From Spirogloea muscicola (taxonomy: Eukaryota; Streptophyta; Zygnematophyceae; Spirogloeales; Spirogloeaceae): a stretch of DNA of 18,249 nucleotides. Positions 1-8,149 of this stretch are shown in pieces; position 1 is the stretch's first letter, and every line of letters begins with the position of its first letter. The notes under the pieces are model-generated. The model ran no database searches, was not told where the DNA came from, and was given only the letters and a program-made list of their open reading frames with translations. The position numbers were made by a program, and so were the translations under genes. Location: assembly GCA_009602725.1 (NCBI GenBank), contig WELB01000264.1, positions 116,406 through 134,654 on the forward strand, read 5' to 3'.

Positions 1-34
1 GTTGTCGTCGAGAGTCAGAGATGGGTGGAACCTC

Positions 35-165
35 CATTGTCAGCGTGAATCACACACAAAAGTGTATGACCCAGCCTAGGAGCCACATAGGGAGAAAAGT
101 GGTCCTTCATCCTCAGCGTGAATCACCCACCGAAGTGAATGAGTCAGCCTAGTAAGGCCACGTGT
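35..165. repeat. 73-bp imperfect tandem repeat, about 1.8 copies
   Basis: Two adjacent units begin at 35 and 108. Both read CAGCGTGAATCAC, then an A-rich variable part, then CAGCCTAG and a GCCAC stretch. The spacing between matching words is 73 bases. The second copy is incomplete and fades near 165. No gene is visible around it. Confidence 0.65.
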
Positions 166-510
166 GAAGCCCAGTCAGCGGTCCTAGTCAGATCGACACA
201 AATGAGCAGTCGACAGGATACGGCACGACACCCCTTCTCGTCCTAACCCCATTCTTTTTTGGGCTTTTTTGGCTTTCTCCAGCCTCTTATCCTCAATGGG
301 CGAGCCCTTCTTCTGAGACTGCGCTTTTGGCCCCTTCATGATTTGGCCCCTTCGAACCTTGTCAATACAGTCAAACCTGTCTAAGCTTATCCTCCATTAG
401 CTTATATCCTATATAACGTCATCAAATTCTGGCAAACCGAGTCGGTGTAGTGGCGTAAGCTTATAATCCTCTGTACTTAATATAATTCTCTCAAAATATA
501 GCTTACACCT

Positions 511-628
511 ATGGCATCTTCAGGCCCCTCAGTCGCTGCTAACCGCTTGTCGGCCCCTCCGAACCCTTGTCAATTCTTTTTGGGCTGGCTTATCACAGCC
601 CTTGCCCCCATTTGGAGTGCCACTTCTC
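511..628 (-). repeat. dispersed hairpin repeat copy nested in the MITE
   Basis: It contains CCTCCGAACCCTTGTC, then the hairpin GGGCTGGC..CACAGCCC at 582-601, then TTGCCCCCATTTGGAG. This is the same order of words as the copy at 878-950 outside the element. Because it lies within the inverted repeats, it was either captured by the MITE or inserted into it later. Confidence 0.65.
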
Positions 629-631
629 TCT

Positions 632-735
632 ATGGACGGACCGTGCGGACGGACCGTGCGGCGGACCGTGCGACGGCGTGCGACGGACGGACCGTGCGAC
701 GGACCGTGCGACATCCGTGCGACGGACCGTGCGAC
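632..735. repeat. tandem array of a 12-13 bp GACGGACCGTGCG unit
   Basis: About eight units of GACGGACCGTGCG and close variants run through the 3' half of the MITE. The core ACGGNCCGT is itself palindromic, so the array could fold on either strand. Open reading frames through this array are translations of the repeat and not genes. Confidence 0.8.
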
Positions 736-877
736 CTGTGCACCGTTATATCCTGTGTATCGTTATACAAACCTCCCCCAACCGACCGTATAAGCTTAGA
801 CAGGTTTGACTGTACTTTTCAGGCTGACTCGTTGTTGTTGAGTGGTTCAACCTATCCCACTTTTGAGATAGCGCTTC

Positions 878-955
878 TGGCCCTTCGTAGTTCGGCCCCT
901 TCGAACCTTGTCAATTCTTTTCGGGCTGGCTTTTCACAGCCCTTGCCCCGCCTGC
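878..955 (-). repeat. dispersed hairpin repeat, uninterrupted copy
   Basis: It reads GGCCCTTCG..CGGCCCCTTCGAACCTTG, a short spacer, then the hairpin GGGCTGGCTTTTCACAGCCC (923-942) and TTGCCCC. This is the cleanest minus-orientation copy and shows what the site at 365/815 looked like before the MITE insertion. Confidence 0.7.
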
Positions 956-1582
956 CCTGGCTAACCAAAAAGAAGCAGAGAGCCGATTTAACCGCCATTC
1001 CGGCGCTTAGCAGGACCGGAGGTCAAGGCTTCAGGCGTGGCCCGCACTGGGCGGGCGGCAGCTGGCCGGCAGGGCCCCGCCCGCGCGAAGCAGAAATGCG
1101 ACTTCTTCTGTGCCCGGGATCTGCATTGCAAGCACCCCCACGGCGGCACCGCGACGACTCTCTGTGTTGCAGAGCTGGGAAAGAGGTGCCCACGGCGGCT
1201 CCGGCGCCGGCCAGTGTCGGTGCTGCACCCTGGCGCGCTCGCTATTGGCTGTCGGTGCGGACCAAGTGCCGCCATCCGGCTGAGCTCACCTGGCGCGCAC
1301 TTCTGGCGAGATAGCAAAGCTGCCGACTGTGCTTCACGTGGCAGGCGCGGTCCGCAGGTCTTTAGGGGCGGGCCGCAGCGGGGGGAAGCGGGCACGGGCT
1401 CGGTACCCTGAGCGTCGGCCTATCATGTCTGCCGATTGTACCCGGCACTCTGACGCCGCCGGTGCCGAGTGGGCTTGCCAAGCACTGCCAGTGGGCGAGA
1501 GCTTGCGACGCTGCCGCACCAAGGGAGCGCATCGCCTGCTTGCGGCGCCGGCTTGGGCATCAGGGACCGCATTGCCCATACA
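956..1582. other. GC-rich stretch without a recognisable gene
   Basis: Several overlapping reading frames stay open on both strands, as expected from high GC content, but none shows a domain, a plausible start context or homology I recognise. Short words such as CTGGCGCGC recur. I see no RNA gene. Confidence 0.5.
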
Positions 1583-1628
1583 GGGCTTAGGGGTTAGGGT
1601 CTAGGGTTTAGGGATCAGGGTCTAGGAA
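1583..1628. repeat. degenerate plant-type telomere-like tract
   Basis: Successive GGGCTTAGGGGTTAGGG, TCTAGGG, TTTAGGG, ATCAGGG and TCTAGG words are variants of the plant telomere heptamer TTTAGGG, about six units. A C/A-rich stretch follows at 1630-1670. It is too short and degenerate to be a chromosome end, so it is an interstitial telomere-like repeat. Confidence 0.6.
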
Positions 1629-2378
1629 AGGCACCCCACCCCCCAAAACTCCCCAACCCACACCCCCTCAGCCGGCATCACTGGCGAGCTAGCCAGCAGC
1701 CCTTGCCCCCCCGCTGCCAATGCTCGGCAGCGCTGCCCGCGGCGCCACGGCCGCTCGCTGCAGCTAGCGGGCGCGCGGCGAGCCCAGCGCCTCGCCGCTT
1801 CCCTCCAGCGCTGCCAGGCAAGCTCGGCGGGCAGCCTGCTTGCTCTGGTGAGCCCTCTGAGCTATTAGAACCGATGTGCTCTTCTTCACAGTGCAGATGA
1901 CTCTGGCCATCCAGCACCCGGCTGCAATGGCCTTTTCTTCTGCTCAATCGACCTCTCTGAGCGGCCACTAGCTCTCCTGGACAACATTGACTGAGCAGCC
2001 GCCATGTAATGCTTGACCTTGGCAAGACCTTTCGTGCTGACCAGCTCGCAGGCGACGACCCGCATGCGCCACTCTTGTCACGCGGAGAACCAGGATGGTA
2101 GATGAGGAGCTAGCTCTTGGTTGGGCCGGCTTCGCAGGCAGCTAACTAGCGCCAAACTAAGGAATGTCCTGGTAGAAGCAACTGCTCAAGGTAGCCCTCG
2201 CTTTGTTGCTTGTCGGTTGCCCTTCTTGGTCACCTACTCTTTCTACCTCTGCCCGCCTAAGGAAAAGTAGCTTGACACGATATAGGCAGTGGCTGACTAG
2301 GTGCATGAAGGAACTCCCTTTTACAACCTCTGCATTCGTAACATCTGTGCAGATGCGGGCAGAGCCAGCACTGGCTTG
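1629..2378. other. no recognisable gene; upstream region of the NAC gene
   Basis: The first half is C-rich and GC-rich with overlapping random frames on both strands. The second half has ordinary composition. The minus-strand frame across 2157-2606 is antisense to exon 1 of the NAC gene and shows no domain. I could not identify a convincing core promoter, and an additional upstream non-coding exon cannot be excluded. Confidence 0.4.
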
Positions 2379-3697
2379 ATGGCCCAAGGGCCGTGCCTGC
2401 GCTGCCATCGTGTTTACCGGGACCTCCAACGGAATCTTGCCAACCAAGGCATACCTTTGTTCAGCTTGTGGAGACTGACATTTGAACCTACTGACGTTGA
2501 GGCTATCTTGTTCTTGAGGAGGAGAATTGCCGGGCGTGCCGGGCGTGACCCGCTTAATGAGGAGGAGACTAGGTTGGTACCTGACATAGATGTGCAGACC
2601 AGACATCCTGAGAGCCTTGGGGTCCTTGCCGGTAGGCGCAGCCTTCTTCCCCGCGTGCTTTATAATGGAAACACCTGTACTGCCTGTCAGTAATCTTAGG
2701 AGTGAGGCAGCCGGTAAGGCATAGCCGATTCTTGCAATGATGTGCCCGCTGCTGGCTCACTTCAACCAAAGTGGCTTGCGTACTGACAGCCATAAGTGTC
2801 TGAGACCCATAAAGGTAGGAAGCTGCTACGAAGATTGTGTTTGCTAAGTTCCCAGTTGTAGCACCTTCTGAGGGAATCATGACAGGATATGATATCTTCA
2901 CCGGAAAACAGGTCACGAATGCAATGGGAGTCATCCCTGGCATGTATTCAGCCCTTTGAGAGGAGCACCAGGCAATATCGACAGGCTGGTCAGGGAAGGC
3001 GAAGCTACAATTGGGGCTTGGAAGGACTGCAGCAACGTGGGGGACATCAATGTCAACGACGAGATCATTGGAACGTGGACCGTTCTACAGTACTATCATG
3101 GACAGGGGCCCGTCAGAAGAAGAACAGATTGGATGATGGTGCAGTACGTCGTGAGGAGGCAGCATGCACCTGATGTAAGAATGTTTGATGTCTCAGCTAC
3201 TCGTTTGCCCGCGTTGATGGCGCCTCCCTGAGATGTATGCATGTATGATACAACAACCTCATCTCTATGCATGGCAAGGCAAGCCATTCCCTAAATTATG
3301 CCTTAAATTGCTCTGTGGTCCCAGTCTTTGCATTGCCTTTGGTTCTGTGATGCATCCTGATCGTGAAGCTAGGCTGACACCTCCATTTTTAATGACATAT
3401 GTGTAGATCTCTACAGCACTGTGCAAGGTATACAACAGGAGGGAGCATGCTCCCCAGTACAATCTGGCAGCCCACCGTCCAGTCCCAGCGCCAGCGATAC
3501 CCCCAGCCCCAGCTCCACATGGGGAGGTAAGACTGCCTTACTTTGCCAAGCGTGGTCCTAAGATGATAAGACTTCACAGCAGGGAACACCAATATGGTCC
3601 TTGTGTGCAAGGGCTCATGCAACTGCTTCTGCGAAGTCTGCAGATGGCTCGATCTCTCATGATGGACATCCAGGACACTACTCCTCCCGCCTTGTAG
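2379..3697 (+). CDS. divergent NAC-domain transcription factor, three exons, possibly truncated
   Basis: Likely a nuclear DNA-binding protein of the streptophyte NAC family. The best model has exons 2379-2631, 2912-3174 and 3407-3697, giving 268 residues. Subdomain A is FEPTDVEA (35-42) followed by a basic FLRRRIAG run (45-52). Subdomain B is DIDV..HPESLG (69-81), matching the family's DIYKCEPWDLPG. Subdomain C has WHVFSP (94-99, like WYFFSP) and IGAWKD (118-123, like GYWKATG). Subdomain D has IIGTWTVLQYYHGQGP (136-151) and RTDWMMVQY (155-163, like KTDWVMHEY). Subdomain E is ALCKVYNRRE (176-185, like WVLCRVYNKK). Both introns fall where plant NAC genes usually have them, and phases are consistent. 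The start was chosen as the in-frame ATG upstream of subdomain A; its context is weak. GFRFHP and WKATG are poorly conserved, so it is either a diverged algal-type NAC or a decaying copy. Confidence 0.75.
2632..2911 (+). other. intron 1 of the NAC gene
   Basis: The donor is CCG|GTAGGC and the acceptor AACAG|G, phase 1. The intron separates subdomain B from the WHVFSP block of subdomain C, the usual first-intron position in plant NAC genes. An alternative acceptor at 2970-2971 also keeps the frame but would delete the WHVFSP block, so 2911 is preferred. The pyrimidine tract is weak. Confidence 0.55.
3175..3406 (+). other. intron 2 of the NAC gene
   Basis: The donor is GAT|GTAAGA, close to the consensus, and the acceptor is TGTGTAG|A after a CTCCATTTTTAATGAC tract. 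The phase is 0. Splicing joins ..RRQHAPD to ISTALCKVYN, restoring continuity from NAC subdomain D to E. Without splicing the frame ends at 3231. Confidence 0.75.
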
Positions 3698-3973
3698 CCT
3701 GATTGTTGCTTCAATGACGATGACCAGGGGGAGGTGGACGACAACATTGGGGAATACCTGCTAGGTCAGATCGACATGAATGTGGAGGCAGTCCCAGATA
3801 TATATCCAGAAAATATGGGCGTAGATGACAATGATCAGATCGGACATGTAGACAATAGAAATGGGGGCAGACTGCTGGCTCCGATACAGGGCAACATGAA
3901 CAGGGAGGAAGTCCAACTTATAGACAGAGCAGATCTAGGAAATATGGAAGCTGATTGGGATCGGGTTTATTAA
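3698..3973 (+). pseudogene. in-frame acidic tail beyond the TAG of the NAC gene
   Basis: After TAG at 3695-3697 the same frame stays open for 91 codons to TAA at 3971-3973. The peptide is acidic and polar, starting PDCCFNDDDQGEVDDNIG and ending ADWDRVY, with many Asp, Glu, Asn and Gln residues. This resembles the transcription-activating tails that follow NAC domains. The simplest reading is a nonsense change (for example CAG to TAG) that shortens a roughly 360-residue protein, a sequencing error, or readthrough. A spliced-out stop is unlikely because the available GT..AG interval is only about 30 bases. Confidence 0.5.
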
Positions 3974-4660
3974 TGATTAATCGTGCAGGGCAACTGTCCT
4001 CCCCGCTTCAATGTTGGAGGTGGAGTTGATAAGCACTGATGTTTCTGAGACTCGAAGACAGAGGTTGGAAGGACTTGCCAGCTTCAGAGCATCAACATGA
4101 TCTGAGCATGACTCTGACATCTCATGATTAGGGCGTACACCGACGAGGTCGTGGCCGGTGGTACTTGGCACGTACTCAACGACGTCGATGGCCACGACCG
4201 CCTTGGACCTCTCCAGCCTTCGACAGGGCATCGGTAAGGGGATGAGAGTGCATTTGCGGGGAGGTGGGCTACGGCCGCTGCCTGGCATGGGCCTGGGGGC
4301 CGCAGTGGCGGGGAGCTCCGTGGAAGCTGCTGGCGATGGGCGCCATGGAGGCGGAGGACGGAGGGGCGCTCCACCAGCGGCTGGGGGCGCCACCATTCGC
4401 GCCACAGAAGCGGCCGCCCCGCCTCCGCCGGTCAGCGGTCCGTTGAATCTGCAAGTCGAAGCACGTCTCCGCCGCGACAAGAAAGCGCCAGAATCGCTGG
4501 CCCGCCCGGTTGCTGGCCTGCCGGCAACCCAGCTCCGACGGCCGGGCCAGAGCTAGAAAGTGAGAAGGCGCGCGGTGCGCATCAAATTTACGGGAGGCCA
4601 ATTCCAGCCAAAAACAATGTTCAGGCAGAAACTAGTGCAAAATAGAAAGAACGAGAGAAA
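3974..4660. other. GC-rich stretch without a recognisable gene
   Basis: This lies downstream of the NAC gene. Overlapping frames on both strands (for example plus 4158-4556) are rich in Gly, Ala, Pro and Arg and have no domain. No polyadenylation signal is evident. I see no RNA gene. Confidence 0.4.
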
Positions 4661-4669
4661 CAGTATCAC

Positions 4670-5275
4670 CAAGGTAAGGCAGGGGCTGTGAGAGGCCAGC
4701 CTATCGAAAGAGGGGCAGGTCCGGATGGCCCGGAGCTAGCTCGCAGGGAGAAACAGCTCTTCCAATGACGGCTATGGCTGTGAGAGGCCAGCCCAAAGGA
4801 ATGTACAGGGACACACCTGGAGAGGCCTAAAGTGGCTACTACGGCCGCTAGCGGCTGAGTAGCCCCTAGCCAACAGCCGCAAGTCGGCGTGACCAGCAGC
4901 AGGAAGGGGGCACGCCGCATCTCCCACCGTCCCGGCTCGTGGCCTGGCGGTCGACAACCAAGGCCTCAGTGGAGGAGGCGGAAAGCAGCTCTTGCAGAAG
5001 GGGGCGATGGGCTGTGAAAAGCTAGCCCACAAATGGATGAGAGTAGGAGGCAACGGCTGCAAGATGCCAGCCCAGGAGTAAGCTCTTCCAAAGGGGGCGG
5101 GGGCTGTGAATGGCCAGCCCAGAAGAAACAAACAAGGTCCACAGAAGAGTGAGGAGAATTTGAAGGGGGCCGGAGTGGAGCGAAGGCGAAGGGAGGAGGA
5201 TATAGGAGCTCGTAAAGAAAAGTGGCACTCTCAATGGGGGCAAGGGCTGCAAAGCAGCTGAAAAGGCAGGCCAGT
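4670..5275 (+). repeat. cluster of dispersed hairpin repeats, plus orientation
   Basis: Hairpin cores lie at 4683-4701, 4775-4794, 5009-5028, 5055-5073 and 5101-5120, with a decayed one near 5244. Each is a GGGCTG(T/C).. arm paired with a .CAGCCC arm, usually preceded by GAGCTCTTCCAA.GGGGGC and followed by AGAAG.A..ACAAGGTCC. Intervening GAGGAGAAT..AAG.GGGGC segments recur at 14897-14930, so the repeat unit is longer than the hairpin. Reading frames here are translations of repeats. Confidence 0.75.
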
Positions 5276-5597
5276 GAGGTGCAGGCGGGCTCCCCATTTG
5301 CGGGCGCGGGGGCGCCCGTCGCCTTCCCCGTATGCCACCAACGCCAGCGGGCCATGGGGGGTCGGAGCCCGGAAAGATGGAGTGCCCGGAAAGGAATGCG
5401 TGTATAGTAAGAGATGGGGAGGCCATGTGTGGCCAAGTACAAAGGCAAGCACATTGGACAAATGTACGTCACCTGCTGCTAAGCTGACCCGCTCAGTAAC
5501 CACGAGTCAGCGCAGGAAAGGGGGCCAAGGCTGGCCGTGAGGGAGTCGCGCCCGCCCATAATCGAGCGCCCCCACTCATCGAGCGCCCCCACCTCAT
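5276..5597. repeat. repeat-derived stretch with a short GAGCGCCCCCAC.CATC tandem
   Basis: At 5431-5451 CCAAGTACAAAGGCAAGCAC is a near-exact inverted match to 14751-14770. Near 5490-5520 CTCAGTAACCACGAGTCAGC resembles part of the 132-bp repeat. At 5560-5600 the word ATCGAGCGCCCCCAC is repeated about 2.5 times with a period near 17. No gene is supported. Confidence 0.5.
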
Positions 5598-5830
5598 CGA
5601 GGGCCTGCCCATGCAGCTCAGTCAACCCAGTGTGGGCTTGGACTAAGTCTTGCTTTGCCATTTGCCATGTCACGTCAGCCATGCAGCCTCATCTTATTGA
5701 GCTCTGCCCCAGGCATGTTGACCAGATTTGAAAGCCAAAGCGGGGTTGTGTCACTCGGCACGTGTCGTGGCAGTGCAAGCCTGGCGTTCATGCAGTGGTG
5801 GTAATGGTTAAGACATGGAGGCAGTCCGTG
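5598..5830 (+). repeat. ~235-bp dispersed repeat, copy 1
   Basis: It shares ordered words with 9773-10012: CGAGGGCC, CCCA.GCAGCTCA, CACGTCAGCCATGCAGCCTC, CATGTTGACC, TTCATGCAGTGGTGGT and ATGGAGGCAG. The copies differ by many substitutions and small indels. Neither copy holds a complete gene. The minus-strand peptides of both share HHCMNA and VNM words, which could mean the ancestor was coding or could be simple base conservation. Confidence 0.7.
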
Positions 5831-6519
5831 TGCGGGATGCCTCCAGGAAGACACCCTCATGGGATTGCAAAGGAGGTGGTGGACTGTCCCTCCCCTCGCC
5901 CCTCCCCTCCCCTCCGGGTCGTCTATCAGCCTACTTGCAGCGAGCTTAGGCTTTGCACCTGAGCTAGGTGAGCTGGGTGAGATTCAAGTGGTCGCAGGAG
6001 GGCTCCAAAGTAGCCGTCCAGTACTTGGACGTCGATCAGAGCCTCTACTTGCGGACCCGTGTTTATTGTGCGGGTTGGCTAAGCAGCAGGTGATATATAT
6101 CTTTGGAATGCGCTTGTCTTTGTACTTCCTCAGATTAGCCCTCCATCCTTGCCTCTGTACTTGGCCGGTGTGGCCTACGTCTGTTCAAATACACGAAAGT
6201 TTTCCTCCATCTCTCAATACACGTCTTCCTTCCCCGTGCGCACCGGAGCATGTGGATAGCCAACGGCCGCCCCTGCTCTCCAGCCTTAGCTGCAGGTGAG
6301 GAGCGCGCCGCATCTCCCGCCGGCTGAGGCGGCGCACCTCGCGGGCCCCAACTAAGGGCCCAGCGGAGGATGACACAGAAGCCCTCCAGTAGGAAGCAGC
6401 TTCTGCAAATGGTGAATTGTGCAAGGAGAAGGTTGGAGGAGCAAGGAGGGCTTCTTCTGCTAACTCGGAGCTGGTAAGCTCCTGTCCGCTGCAGCCACTT
6501 TGCCTAGCTGTGTGCTTTG
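5831..6519. other. no recognisable gene
   Basis: It contains a C-rich CCTCCCCTCGCCCCTCCC tract at about 5887-5915. A segment at 6105-6235 has ordered words (TTTGTACTT, CCTCCATCTCTCAATACA, TTCC) that recur at 14755-14815, so it belongs to a dispersed repeat. The plus frame 5859-6299 shows no domain. Confidence 0.4.
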
Positions 6520-6640
6520 AGAGCTCTTCCGAAGTGGGCGAGGGCTATGAAAAGCCAGCCCAGAAGAACTGGACAAGGTCCGAAAGGAAAGAGCTTTTTC
6601 AGTGCAAGGCAATGGCTGTCAGAGGCCAAGCCCAAAGGGC
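6520..6640 (+). repeat. two dispersed hairpin repeat copies, plus orientation
   Basis: Cores at 6542-6561 (GGGCTATGAAAAGCCAGCCC) and 6614-6633 (GGCTGTCAGAGGCCAAGCCC) have the flanking words GAGCTCTTCC, CAGAAGAACTGGACAAGGTC and GAGCTTTTTCAGTGCAAGGC. These match the cluster at 4745-5140. Confidence 0.7.
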
Positions 6641-6667
6641 CGAAAGAAAAGAAAAAAAGAAAGCGGG

Positions 6668-6799
6668 TGCTGATATGAAAGAATCGGCTGTGAAATGCCA
6701 GCCAGATGCATACAGGTGTTCATGACGGAGCCAAAGGCTAGGCAGACAGGGCGCCCTCAATAACCCCGTGTCAGCAGTAGGAAGTCAGATGAGCTGAGG
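6668..6799 (+). repeat. 132-bp dispersed repeat, copy 1
   Basis: It is nearly identical, without length change, to 17974-18105, with about seven differences in 132 bases (about 95% identity). It contains the hairpin GGCTGTGAAATGCCAGCC at 6686-6703 and ends GATGAGCTGAGG. The high identity shows the two copies separated recently compared with the other repeats here. Confidence 0.85.
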
Positions 6800-7164
6800 G
6801 GAGGAAGAGCAACCCCGCTGCGCAAGCCAGAGGCTGCTGCAAGGGCGCGACCAGCGCGGCGGTGCAAAGCAAGCGCTTGGGAGCGCTGCAGGGACATAGA
6901 CAGTCGCATACGGTAGCAGGACACCAGACCCAAAGGCACCGAGCCACCGGGAAGGGCAGCACCCTGCTCCCGGCGCCGCTGGTCAGCTTGAGAGGCCAGC
7001 AGCGAAAGTAACGAGGACCACCGACCCCCGTAACACCCATGGATGTCCATGGCCAGGGGGTAAAAGGTATCACCCGCCGGGTGGTCCTTGTACTTGTGCA
7101 GCTTCTTCCGTTCGGCTACCTTCACAGCGTAGCCGGTCTCAGAAGTAAGAAAGAAGGAGAAGAT

Positions 7165-7590
7165 AGACTCTTACAGGACGATGGCTGTGACTGGCCAGCC
7201 CAGAAAAGGAATGGCGGCAAAGGGGCTGAAGCCACACAGCTATAATGGAGAGCCCCTTCTCTCCAAGAAGTAGCCATTCCCAGGTGTGGAAAAAGCTTGC
7301 ATAGCTGTGTGGTGTTGGCGCTTTTCGGCCCTTTTACCCTTGTCATTCCTTTTGGGCTGGCCCTTTCACAGCCCTTCGAACCCTGTCGATTCTTTTCGGG
7401 CTGGCCTGTCACAGCCCTTGCTTTCGTCGTGTTTTATAGTCTAGCTGCCTAGCTGTCGATTTTTTTGGCTTTCGACATTGTCCATTCTTTCTGCGCTGGC
7501 TTTGCTGGCCCCCCTTTTCTATGGGCGAGCACATTCTTCTTGCCCCCATTGGGAGAGCCACTGCCTTATATTGGAAGAGCTGTTTGTCCG
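7165..7590. repeat. hairpin repeat cluster in opposed orientations
   Basis: A plus copy has its core at 7183-7201. Two minus copies have cores at 7354-7374 and 7398-7417, each preceded by the CCTTGTC or CCCTGTCGATTC word. A decayed minus copy at 7485-7590 ends GCCCCCATTGGGAGAGCCAC..TGGAAGAGC. The opposed arrangement makes a large imperfect inverted repeat across about 250 bases. Confidence 0.7.
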
Positions 7591-8010
7591 AAGGCCAGGC
7601 CAGGGAGGAGCTCGAGGGCCTCGCTACTGGCCCGCACGGGCGGGGCGCGTCCGTCGCCTCCCCCAGGTGCCGCCTCCCCCAGGAGTGGGAAGCGCTGAGA
7701 AGCTGCTGAGAAGCGAGGAGGGGGGGAGGAGAGTCGCCCGCCCTCCGGCGCGCCTCCCTCCCTCCTCCCTTCTTCCCCAAAGGGGACCCACTTCCAAAGC
7801 CACGCGACGCAAGCAAGCCCAGCAGCATTCCCTCGCCCCGGCGCGCCCGCGGCGGCCCTCGGCTCGCCCGCCGCAGTCCCCCTCGCCCGCCTCCCTTTGC
7901 CTCGCTCGCACCACGAGCGGTGCATTGGCCGTGGAAGAGGCCTCGCCCCCACCGCACGCCTCTTCTCGTTCTTCTCCCCCCACTGGCGCACGCGCGCCAG
8001 TGACATGGTC
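7591..8010. other. GC-rich, CpG-rich stretch with polypurine/polypyrimidine bias
   Basis: Very high GC keeps nearly all frames open on both strands. The word CCTCCCCCAG is repeated at 7659-7683. Predicted peptides are Pro/Arg/Ala/Gly-rich without domains. It could be a CpG-island-like region or repeat-derived; I cannot decide which. Confidence 0.35.
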
Positions 8011-8149
8011 TGGGCGATCCTCGGCTTCTCCACCATCCTCCTCCCGGTATGGCCTCTCCAGAACCCGGGCGTCTGGACGTGCCCTGCACCTCTCCGCTGA
8101 ATGCTCACATCTCCATTGGTCGTCGCACACGCCGCTCCATTCTCTAGCT

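Larger units (their letters stand above)
368..812. mobile_element. Tc1/mariner-like MITE with 23-bp perfect TIRs and TA duplication
   Basis: The first 23 bases (368-390, starting CAGTCAAACCTGTCT and ending AAGCTTAT) are the exact reverse complement of 790-812. Each end is flanked by TA (366-367 and 813-814), the target duplication of Tc1/mariner elements, and the CAGT.. terminus also fits that superfamily, with pogo/Tigger-type termini the closest I recall. The interior has no transposase reading frame, so the element is non-autonomous. It carries an internal copy of the dispersed hairpin repeat (about 511-628) and a short GC-rich tandem array (about 632-735). The inverted repeat, TA duplication and paralogous empty site are seen directly; the superfamily assignment is inferred. 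Confidence 0.85.
320..842 (-). repeat. dispersed hairpin repeat copy split by the MITE
   Basis: The left part (about 320-365) reads GGCCCCTTCGAACCTTG and stops at the MITE. The right part resumes at 815 with CTTTTCAGGCTGACT. Joined, the two flanks align with the uninterrupted copy at 878-945, which has CTTTTCGGGCTGGCT at the same place. This gives a paralogous empty site for the insertion. The family orientation here is minus, taking GGGCTGTGA..GCCAGCCC as plus. Confidence 0.65.

Noticed and set aside
366-814. A solo LTR or hAT-type element
   Set aside because: The ends are inverted, not direct, the duplication is TA rather than 5 or 8 bases, and there is no TG..CA boundary.
331-945. A tRNA-derived SINE with a B box in the GGTTCGAAGGGG word
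   Set aside because: The word lacks the full B-box consensus, no A box is found at the right distance, and no tRNA fold is visible.
511-1314. A 267-residue plus-strand protein
   Set aside because: It crosses the end of the MITE, the tandem array and a dispersed repeat, and is composed of their translations.
2157-2606. A 149-residue minus-strand gene
   Set aside because: It is antisense to NAC exon 1, which has recognisable subdomains, while this frame has none.
2970-2971. An alternative intron 1 acceptor for the NAC gene
   Set aside because: It keeps frame but removes the WHVFSP block that aligns with the family's WYFFSP.
4158-4556. A 132-residue plus-strand gene downstream of NAC
   Set aside because: It has Gly/Ala/Pro-rich composition, opposite frames equally open, and no domain or splice context.
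4683-5120. A CRISPR array in the clustered hairpin repeats
   Set aside because: Spacing is irregular, copies diverge, orientation switches elsewhere, there are no cas genes, and the genome is eukaryotic.
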